13,906 nt of DNA from DATBDM01 sp036269915. GTDB taxonomy: Bacteria; Actinomycetota; Thermoleophilia; Solirubrobacterales; Solirubrobacteraceae. This document shows, in pieces, positions 1-5,125 of this stretch. Every line of letters begins with the position of its first letter. The first letter of the stretch is position 1. Below the pieces are notes generated by a model. The model was given only the letters and a program-made list of their open reading frames with translations. It ran no database searches and was not told the origin of the DNA. The DNA lies in NCBI GenBank assembly GCA_036269915.1, contig DATBDM010000149.1:1-13906 (forward strand), read 5' to 3'. The position numbers were made by a program, and so were the translations under genes.

Positions 1-1
1 C

Positions 2-286
2 GCGCTGCACGGCCCCGGCTCTGACGCCGCCGGCGACGGCCTCGCCGTCGAGGAGCTCATCGGCGGCCTCGACGACGGCTACGCGCACGTGGAGGCCAGA
101 GACGAGATCGACTCGCTGATCGCCACCCTGAGCCACTACGCCCGCCGGATCGTGCGGATGCGCTTCGACGGCGACCTCCTCCAGCAGGAGATCGCCGAAC
201 GCGTCGGCATCTCCCAAACCCACGTCTCGCGCACACTCCGCGCCTCACTACAGGCACTCAGGAGCCGGGCCGCGGTCAGGACGTGA
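2..286 (+). CDS. SigB/SigF-type RNA polymerase sigma factor, C-terminal part (5' end outside window)
   Basis: The reading frame enters from the left edge and gives about 94 residues before TGA at 284-286. The last ~60 residues fit sigma-70 region 4: a helix ending in RRIVRMRF, then a helix-turn-helix QQEIAERVGISQTHVSRTL that would contact the -35 element. The wording 'GISQxHVSRxL' after an RMRF core is typical of the SigB/SigF/SigG group (general stress and sporulation sigma factors of Gram-positives and actinobacteria), and the acidic, Gly-rich linker before it also fits. Regions 2 and 3 lie outside the window, so the exact subgroup cannot be fixed. Its 3' end overlaps the opposing small gene by 11 bp. 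Such sigma factors are usually controlled by anti-sigma/anti-anti-sigma partners, none of which is visible here. Family assignment is firm; the stress role is inferred. Confidence 0.88.
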   Translation, partial: ALHGPGSDAAGDGLAVEELIGGLDDGYAHVEARDEIDSLIATLSHYARRIVRMRFDGDLLQQEIAERVGISQTHVSRTLRASLQALRSRAAVRT

Positions 287-521
287 GCGCCGGGAGCGGA
301 TCCTGGCCCTGGCTGAAGCTCAGCAGCCAACGCCGGCCGTCTCTGACGAGGTCGACCGGCACGGCTGCGGAGTGAGCTGTGGAGACCGTCGCGGTGGCGA
401 GGTCGGACCGCACGCTCACGCGCGAGACCGAGAGCCGCATCGGCCCCTCTCCCATGAGGACCTCGAGCTCGCTCTCGCAGCTTCCGGCGCGGTCCTGCGC
501 CGCGATGACCGCGGAATCCAT
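276..521 (-). CDS. Short NTF2-like/DUF4878-type domain protein, possibly a truncated remnant
   Basis: An 81-residue frame begins with ATG at 521-519, five bases after a strong AGGAGG (complement of 527-532). The C-terminal half looks like the final beta-strands of a DUF4878/NTF2-like fold: alternating hydrophobic strands, the ATATV strand near residues 42-46, then VPVDLVRDGRRWLLSF near 54-69, where a charged turn followed by 'RW' is characteristic. A 'SCE' near residues 14-16 resembles the Cys-containing helix of many secreted actinobacterial members. Full-length members are about 130-200 residues with a signal peptide or lipobox, and this one has neither. A second frame, starting near 709, begins with a signal-like stretch (MIAAGRRRVVTLATALS), so the locus may be a frameshifted lipoprotein gene spanning 276-709. 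The strong ribosome site favours translation of at least the short form. Function unknown. Confidence 0.5.
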   Translation of the reverse strand: MDSAVIAAQDRAGSCESELEVLMGEGPMRLSVSRVSVRSDLATATVSTAHSAAVPVDLVRDGRRWLLSFSQGQDPLPALTS

Positions 522-741
522 GTCGTCCTCCTGTGCGAGGCGCCGGTTCGGACCCACATGGTCGCCACGATCGGGCCGTCCGTCGTCGGCGCGGCGACGG
601 CTCTTCCGCGTACGCCGGAGGGCGGAGGGCCTTCTGCGCGAGCGCCCCGGGTCGTAGGCGAAAGTGCGGTCGCCAGGGTGACGACGCGACGCCGTCCGGC
701 CGCGATCATCGGAGCCGGTCCACAGAAGGAGCGTCACCGCG

Positions 742-936
742 ATGGCCATCGGCACGAGCCTGTTCCTGATCGCCGTCGGCGCGATCCTCCGATACGCGGT
801 CACCCTGCAGCTGTCGGGTCTCGACCTCCGCACAGCGGGAGTGATCCTCATGGTCGTCGGTATCGCGGGCCTGATCATCGGCCTCCTCCTGCTCGCGCGA
901 GACCAGTCGACGACGCCCCCCGCCGGCGGCTCGTGA
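742..936 (+). CDS. DUF6458 family small membrane protein
   Basis: This 64-residue protein has two hydrophobic segments, about residues 3-18 and 32-51. They are separated by a short polar stretch with the family-like wording SGLDLRTAGVILMVVG, and a short hydrophilic C-terminus follows. Length, the MxIGTSLFLIAVGAIL opening and the two-helix hairpin match the DUF6458 mini-proteins that are widespread in actinobacteria and have no assigned function. An AAGGAG at 726-731 lies ten bases before the ATG. It stands alone on the plus strand, 101 bp ahead of the receiver gene. Membrane location is clear from the sequence; no role should be assumed. Confidence 0.85.
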   Translation: MAIGTSLFLIAVGAILRYAVTLQLSGLDLRTAGVILMVVGIAGLIIGLLLLARDQSTTPPAGGS

Positions 937-987
937 GCGGCTCGCGCCCGCCCGGCGGACAGGCTGAGGGCCTCCGGGAGTGCAGAT

Positions 988-1003
988 TTGCGGCTAGCTG
1001 CAA
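988..1003. promoter_or_regulatory. 16-bp near-perfect dyad TTGCgGCTAGCtGCAA, candidate operator
   Basis: The sequence TTGCGGCTAGCTGCAA equals its own reverse complement except at one symmetric pair (14 of 16 positions match), centred on GCTAGC. It lies 34 bp before the GTG start of the receiver gene, in the most A/T-containing part of the gap after the DUF6458 gene. The length and two-fold symmetry suit a dimeric regulator site. No binding protein can be named, and a chance dyad is possible. Confidence 0.35.
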
Positions 1004-1037
1004 TGCGCGGCGACGACGCTGCTGCCACGCTCGGCGT

Positions 1038-1391
1038 GTGCCACTCCGCTGCCTGATCGTTGACGACAACGTGTCCTTCGCCAAGGCTGCCGGCGCGCTG
1101 CTCGCACGCGAGGGCCTTGAGGTCGTCGGCGTTGCGGAGAACGCGACGGCGGCGTTGCGCGAGACGAGGGCGCTCCGGCCCGACGTGGTGCTCCTCGACA
1201 TCGTCCTGGGTGGCGAGAGCGGCTTCGACGTGGCGCGCGAGCTGATCGCCGACGGCGACGGCTCGACGATCATCTTCATCTCGACCCACTCCGAGGCGGA
1301 CTTCGCGGAGCTGATCGCCGACGCCGCCGCGGCCGGGTTCATCTCCAAGTCGGAGCTGTCCGCGGAGGCGATCCTGCGGCTCGCGGCCTAG
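1038..1391 (+). CDS. Stand-alone receiver-domain response regulator (CheY-like, no output domain)
   Basis: The 117-residue protein is a single receiver domain and nothing else. The pocket is complete: the acidic pair in LIVDDN (D9, D10), phospho-acceptor D54 in VVLLDIVLGG, the Ser/Thr position in FISTHS (S82/T83) and K104 in GFISKSE. The start is GTG at 1038; no ATG in frame lies near the domain boundary and no clear Shine-Dalgarno precedes it, so the start is set by where receiver homology begins. The stop overlaps the 3' end of the opposing NarL gene by 4 bp. With no output domain it should act through protein contact: as a phosphate shuttle or sink, or by binding a kinase or enzyme. No kinase is adjacent on its strand; candidate partners are the kinases at 3764 and 4993. 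Receiver identity is firm, partner unknown. Confidence 0.88.
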   Translation: MPLRCLIVDDNVSFAKAAGALLAREGLEVVGVAENATAALRETRALRPDVVLLDIVLGGESGFDVARELIADGDGSTIIFISTHSEADFAELIADAAAAGFISKSELSAEAILRLAA

Positions 1392-2065
1392 CGGGCGCCG
1401 AGGAAGGTGATCACCGCGAGGACCCGGCGGTGGTCCGCCTCGGCCTCGGGGAAGTCGAGCTTCGCGAGGATGCTGCGTACGTGCTTCTCGACCGTGCCCT
1501 CCGTCACCCACAGCTGGCGGGCGATGCCGGCGTTCGAGCGCCCTTCCGCCATGAGGGCGAGCACCTCGCGCTCCCGCGGGCTCAGGACGTCGAGCGGGTC
1601 CTTGACCCGGCGCGCTGCGAACAGCTCCTGGACCAGCGCGGGGTCGACCGCCGAGCCGCCCTTGATGAGGCGCTCCAGGGTCGCGATGAACTCCCCGACG
1701 TCGCTGACCCGGCTCTTGAGCAGATAGCCGCTGCGACTGCCGGTCGCGAGCAGGTCCATGGCGTGCTCGACCTCGACATGGGCAGAGAGGACGAGGATCG
1801 CCGTGTCGGGCACCTCGCTGCGGATCACCCGCGCCGCTTCGAGACCCTCGAGCGACTGCGTCGGCGGCATGCGGATGTCGATGATCGCGAGATCCGGCTC
1901 GTGTTCCCGGACGAGCTCGATGAGCTCCCGGGGCGTTCCGGACTGACCCACCACGTCGAAGCCGGACCGGTCGAGCAGGCTCGCGATCCCTTCCCGCAGC
2001 AGGACGTCGTCATCGGCCAGCACGACCCTGGGCGATGTCCCACGGGTCTCCGGGTCGGACGCCAT
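1388..2065 (-). CDS. NarL/FixJ-family response regulator, canonical receiver plus LuxR HTH
   Basis: A 225-residue two-domain regulator. The receiver (about 13-135) has the acidic triplet in LADDD (18-20), phospho-acceptor D63 in IIDIRMPP, S94 in LVLSAH and K117 in GYLLKS, so all active-site positions are present. The LuxR DNA-binding domain (about 160-205) starts at LSPREREVLALMAEG and ends in TVEKHVRSILAKL. The DIRMPP...EGLEAARVIR wording is that of a NarL subgroup usually encoded beside HisKA_3/GAF kinases, yet no kinase gene adjoins it on this strand. It is transcribed divergently from the OmpR-type gene at 2175 across 109 bp and overlaps the upstream receiver gene tail-to-tail by 4 bp. 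The ATG lacks an obvious Shine-Dalgarno. Family is certain; partner kinase and regulon are unknown. Confidence 0.93.
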   Translation of the reverse strand: MASDPETRGTSPRVVLADDDVLLREGIASLLDRSGFDVVGQSGTPRELIELVREHEPDLAIIDIRMPPTQSLEGLEAARVIRSEVPDTAILVLSAHVEVEHAMDLLATGSRSGYLLKSRVSDVGEFIATLERLIKGGSAVDPALVQELFAARRVKDPLDVLSPREREVLALMAEGRSNAGIARQLWVTEGTVEKHVRSILAKLDFPEAEADHRRVLAVITFLGAR

Positions 2066-2174
2066 CGGTTGAGTATCCCGCGATCCGGCGCTGGCGGGTC
2101 CGCCCTTCGACGTAGTGCGCGAAGCCGCCGACCGCCCGACGACAGCGGCCTGTCGGAGCCCCAGGATTCAGGAC
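2066..2174. promoter_or_regulatory. Divergent intergenic region between two response-regulator genes
   Basis: These 109 bp must carry the 5' control signals of both the NarL gene (leftward) and the OmpR-type gene (rightward). Two inverted repeats are visible: GGCGG-gt-CCGCC at 2093-2104, and CTTCG with CGAAG ten bases apart at 2105-2124. Either could be an autoregulatory site, but short GC dyads are common at this base composition. No convincing -35/-10 pair was recognised. The rightward ATG is preceded by only a weak CAGGA. Confidence 0.35.
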
Positions 2175-2846
2175 ATGCGAGTGCTCATCGTCGAGGCGCA
2201 CGCGAGGGCTGCCTCCCGGCTCCGCACGGTGCTGCGCGCACATGGCGTCGTCGCGGATCTCGCACGGACCGGAGAGGACGCCTTGTGGATGGCGCCCTCG
2301 GTCGCCTACGAGGTGGTCCTGCTCGACACGGCCCTGCCCGGGATCGACGGCCTCGAGACCTGCCGGCGGTTGCGCGCCGACGGTGTCCTCACCCCGATCG
2401 CGATGCTGAGCGTCCGCGGCACGGTCGACGATCGCATCGCCGGTCTCGACAGCGGCGCGGACGACGTCCTCACCCGGCCGTTCCAGCTTGCGGAGATGCT
2501 CGCGCGCCTCCGAGCGCTCGCACGCCGCGCACCGCGGACGCGCCCGCCGGTGCTACGAGTCGGCGACCTCGAGCTCGACCTCGCGAGCTGCGAGGTCCGG
2601 CGCGGCCGGGACCAGGTCCGCCTGACCCGGCAGGAGCGGGCGCTGCTCGAGCTCCTCATGCGGCGCCCTGGCAAGGTGGTCCCGCGCCACGAGCTCCTCG
2701 ATGCGGGGTGGGACAGCAGCCGGGACCGCCGCTCGAACGTCCTCGAGGTGTGCATCGGCTGTCTGCGCCGGAAGATCGACCGGCGGTTCGACGTGCGCAC
2801 GATCGAGACGGTTCGCGGCGTCGGGTACCGCCTCGTCGTCGCCTGA
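2175..2846 (+). CDS. OmpR/PhoB-family response regulator with atypical receiver pocket
   Basis: Starting at ATG 2175 gives 223 residues and places the first receiver strand (MRVLIVEAH) at the N-terminus, as usual; an upstream in-frame ATG at 2115 adds only 20 non-conserved residues. The receiver (1-115) keeps phospho-acceptor D51 in VVLLDTALPG and S79 in AMLSVRG. However, the acidic pair is E7-A8 (VEAH instead of VEDD-like), and the invariant Lys of the TKPF motif is Arg (R101 in LTRPF). The winged-helix DNA-binding domain (about 126-221) is well preserved: LTRQERALLELL, a recognition-helix region ending VCIGCLRRKID, and the wing TVRGVGYRL. It should therefore bind DNA as a dimer while phosphorylation chemistry is weakened or changed. 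No partner kinase is cotranscribed; a strong hairpin follows the stop. Confidence 0.9.
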   Translation: MRVLIVEAHARAASRLRTVLRAHGVVADLARTGEDALWMAPSVAYEVVLLDTALPGIDGLETCRRLRADGVLTPIAMLSVRGTVDDRIAGLDSGADDVLTRPFQLAEMLARLRALARRAPRTRPPVLRVGDLELDLASCEVRRGRDQVRLTRQERALLELLMRRPGKVVPRHELLDAGWDSSRDRRSNVLEVCIGCLRRKIDRRFDVRTIETVRGVGYRLVVA

Positions 2847-2848
2847 CG

Positions 2849-2864
2849 CGTCTCGCGCGAGTCG
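2849..2864. repeat. 16-bp near-palindrome around CTCGCGCGAG
   Basis: CTCGCGCGAG (2852-2861) is a perfect 10-bp palindrome. It extends by CG on the left and CG on the right across one T/T mismatch pair to span 2849-2864. It begins 2 bases after the OmpR-type stop codon and abuts the larger hairpin at 2865-2911. It may be part of a composite 3' structure or a protein site; its role is not shown. Confidence 0.4.
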
Positions 2865-2911
2865 GCCCTTCCAGGCAGCAGGTACGTCGATCGGCCGCTG
2901 GCCGGAAGGGC
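2865..2911 (+). terminator. Long GC-rich hairpin after the OmpR-type gene, probable terminator or 3' end structure
   Basis: GCCCTTCC (2865-2872) pairs perfectly with GGAAGGGC (2904-2911). After a single bulged A the stem continues with GGC (2874-2876) against GCC (2901-2903), then AGC (2877-2879) against GCT (2897-2899) past a bulged G. That gives about 14 pairs closing a 17-base loop. It starts 18 bases after the OmpR-type stop. No U-run follows, which fits the tail-less terminators common in high-GC actinobacteria but also fits an RNA-stability element. The symmetric stem could form on either strand. Confidence 0.5.
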
Positions 2912-3003
2912 GAATGGTCACTGGCCGCGATGACGACGGGACGCCGGGACGCCACCGTGTGCGGTAGAGCCCACGCCACCGCGAAGACCCGAGGTGAGAC
3001 ACG

Positions 3004-3747
3004 ATGGAACCCACGACGTTGATGTTCCCGAGGAGCCGCGTCCGGCGGACGCGGGTATTGCTCGCGCACCACGAGGGCCTCGTCCGCGCGGGTCTGCGGG
3101 CGCTGCTCGAGCGCGAGGGCGACCTCACGGTGGTCGGGGCGGCGTCGAGCGGCGAGGACGTGGTCGCGCTGGCCGCCGAGCTTCACCCCGACGTCGTCCT
3201 GATGGATGCCCGCCTGCCCGGGCTCGACGCGCTGCAGGCGACGCGCCGGATCGTGGCGGAGGCCGGCGGCGCGCCGGTCAACGTCCTGATCCTCGGCGAC
3301 GACGAGAACGACGACGAGCTCTTCGGAGCCCTCCACGCGGGCGCCAGCGGGTACCTGGTGGATGAGGCGGAACCGGTCGAGTTGCTCCGCGCGATCCGCA
3401 GCGTGGCCGACGGCCAGGCGCTGCTCTCCCCCAGCATCGCACGCCGGCTGATCGACGAGCTCGCGTCCCAGCCCAACCCGCATGCGCCCGTCCCGGAGCG
3501 GCTGGAGGAGCTCACCGCCCGCGAGCGCGAGGTCATGGGCCTCGTCGCGCTCGGCTTCTCCAACCGGGAGATCGCGGCTCGGCTCGTCGTCAGCGCGGCG
3601 ACCGCCAAGACGCATGTCAGCCGAGCGATGATCAAGCTCCACGCCCGCGACCGCGCGCAGCTCGTCGCGCTCGCGTACCAGACCCGGCTGGTCGAGCCGC
3701 GCCGCAGCATCGAGCGCGGCGGCCTCCGCGGGCTCGTCGCCGCGTAG
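3004..3747 (+). CDS. LuxR/NarL-type regulator with degenerate (pseudo) receiver domain
   Basis: 247 residues from an ATG with GAGGTGA at 2991-2997 upstream. The N-terminal domain (about 16-135) aligns with NarL receivers and keeps phospho-acceptor D68 (VVLMDARLPG), but the rest of the pocket is lost. The acidic pair is H22-H23 (LLAHHEGLVRAG against the usual ADD), the Ser/Thr switch position is G98 (LILGDD), and the Lys is D120 (GYLVDE against GFLLKD). The C-terminal LuxR domain (about 168-212) is intact: LTAREREVMGLVALGFSNREIAARL and the recognition segment TAKTHVSRAMIKL. It sits 16 bp before the histidine kinase gene at 3764 and is surely cotranscribed with it. The pattern resembles the atypical response regulators of actinomycetes, which work without phosphorylation or respond to bound ligands; that analogy is inference. 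Unknown regulon. Confidence 0.9.
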   Translation: MEPTTLMFPRSRVRRTRVLLAHHEGLVRAGLRALLEREGDLTVVGAASSGEDVVALAAELHPDVVLMDARLPGLDALQATRRIVAEAGGAPVNVLILGDDENDDELFGALHAGASGYLVDEAEPVELLRAIRSVADGQALLSPSIARRLIDELASQPNPHAPVPERLEELTAREREVMGLVALGFSNREIAARLVVSAATAKTHVSRAMIKLHARDRAQLVALAYQTRLVEPRRSIERGGLRGLVAA

Positions 3748-3763
3748 CCGGCACCTCGGCAAG

Positions 3764-5125
3764 ATGTCGTCCGAAGGCGCATCGTCGAGGGGGACGCAGG
3801 GCTCGGCAACCGGCGTGGGAGCCCTGCAGATGGCGGCGCTCCGCGCCGCGCTGGTGCCGGTGGTCCTGTTCGGCGAGCGTCTCCTCGGACCCGCCCGCGA
3901 CCAAGCCGTCGCGTTCGACGTCGCGCTCACGGCGTTCGGCGTCTGGTCGCTGCTGGTGCTCGTGTGGCACGAGGCGGCGCGCACGCGTGCGATGCCGTTC
4001 GAACCCGGACTCCGGCGGATCGAGCCGTTCGTCGACCTCGCGGCCATCGCCGCGCTCACCTACACCTCCGGCGGCCCGTTCTCGGAGACCAGGACGACGT
4101 TCTTCGTGCTCCCGCTGCTGGCCGCGGCGCGGCTGCGGCCCGCCGTCACCGCCCAGTGGGCGGCGGCGTCCACCTGCGCCTACCTGCTGCTCTCGATCCT
4201 GCACCCCACCGCCGGTGAGCCGGAGGCGACGGCACGCACGGTCAGCCAGCTGGCCTACCTCGCGTGGGCGGGGCTCGCGGCCACGCTCGCCTCCGAGGCG
4301 CTCGCCCGGCGCGACTCGGCCATCGCCGCGCTCGCCGCCGACCGCGGCGAGCTGGCGGCGCAGGCGCTCGAGGCCGATCAGCGCGAGCGGCGCCGCATCG
4401 CCGAGCTGCTGCACGACGAGTCCCTGCAGACGCTCGCCGTGGCCCACCAGGAGCTCGCCGACTACCGCCGCACCGGCCACGACGCAGCGTTCGATCGCGC
4501 CCGGTCGGCGATCGCCGAAGTCACGTCCCAGCTCCGGGGCGAGATCTTCGAGCTCCATCCCTACGTGCTCGATCACGTGGGCCTCGCGGCCGGGCTGCGC
4601 GCGCTCGCGGACCGCTGGGCCATCCGGATGGCCACCCCCATCACCGTCGACGTCGACCAGGCCGCAGCCGGCGTTCACGACGATCTGCTCCTCGTGCTGG
4701 CCCGCGAGTTCATCTCCAATGCCGCCAAGCACAGCTCGGCCTCCCACGTCGCCATCGTGGTGACCGCCGACGACGATGAGGTCACGCTCGTGGTACGCGA
4801 CGACGGCGTCGGCTTCGATCCGGAGCGGCGCACGCGCGCCCTGAGCGATGGCCACATCGGCCTCGCCGCCGCCGAGGGGCGCGTGCAGGCCCTGGGCGGG
4901 GAGCTGGTGATGCACAGCGCCGAGCAGCGCGGCGCCGTCGCTCGCGTCCACCTGCCGCGCGTGGCCGTGGCGGCGCGGATCACGCGTCCCGGCTACGACT
5001 CCGGCCGGAGGGGAAGCTCGGCCCGAAGCTCCGTGCCCGCGCCGGGCGCGCTCTCGACCGTGATCCGCCCCCCGAGCGCCTCCACGCGGTCCTTGAGGCC
5101 GACGAGGCCCGAACCGCTCGTGTAG
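3764..5125 (+). CDS. Membrane sensor histidine kinase, HisKA_3/HATPase type
   Basis: 453 residues. The N-terminal part carries several hydrophobic segments (about 25-42, 50-69, 88-101, 112-125, 130-147, 163-180), forming an integral-membrane sensor with little extracytoplasmic sequence. Then come a linker helix and the dimerisation/phosphotransfer domain with H217 in RRRIAELLHDESLQTL. The ATPase domain has N-box REFISNAAKHSSAS (314-327), G1 DDGVGFDP (346-353) and a G2-type GHIGLAAAEGRVQALGG (363-379), so catalysis looks intact. Domain homology ends near residue 400; the last ~54 residues are low-complexity Arg/Ser/Pro and are read antisense to the 3' end of the kinase at 4993. An alternative start, ATG 3830 preceded by GGGAG, would remove 22 residues. 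Its cistron partner is the degenerate regulator at 3004. It could instead phosphorylate the lone receiver at 1038 (inference). Confidence 0.92.
   Translation: MSSEGASSRGTQGSATGVGALQMAALRAALVPVVLFGERLLGPARDQAVAFDVALTAFGVWSLLVLVWHEAARTRAMPFEPGLRRIEPFVDLAAIAALTYTSGGPFSETRTTFFVLPLLAAARLRPAVTAQWAAASTCAYLLLSILHPTAGEPEATARTVSQLAYLAWAGLAATLASEALARRDSAIAALAADRGELAAQALEADQRERRRIAELLHDESLQTLAVAHQELADYRRTGHDAAFDRARSAIAEVTSQLRGEIFELHPYVLDHVGLAAGLRALADRWAIRMATPITVDVDQAAAGVHDDLLLVLAREFISNAAKHSSASHVAIVVTADDDEVTLVVRDDGVGFDPERRTRALSDGHIGLAAAEGRVQALGGELVMHSAEQRGAVARVHLPRVAVAARITRPGYDSGRRGSSARSSVPAPGALSTVIRPPSASTRSLRPTRPEPLV

Noticed and set aside
276..1511. 411-codon minus-strand frame
   Set aside because: Only the last 81 codons look like protein; the rest is antisense to the DUF6458 and receiver genes and has no domain-like sequence.
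2066..2082. GGGATA on the minus strand as a SigB/SigF-type -10 element
   Set aside because: No GTTT-like -35 lies at the proper distance, so a sigma-specific promoter cannot be supported.
1430..3022. 530-codon plus-strand frame
   Set aside because: It is antisense to the NarL gene and out of frame with the OmpR-type gene, with a composition typical of a high-GC shadow.
2656..4059. 467-codon minus-strand frame
   Set aside because: Antisense to two regulators with clear domain motifs; no recognisable domain of its own.
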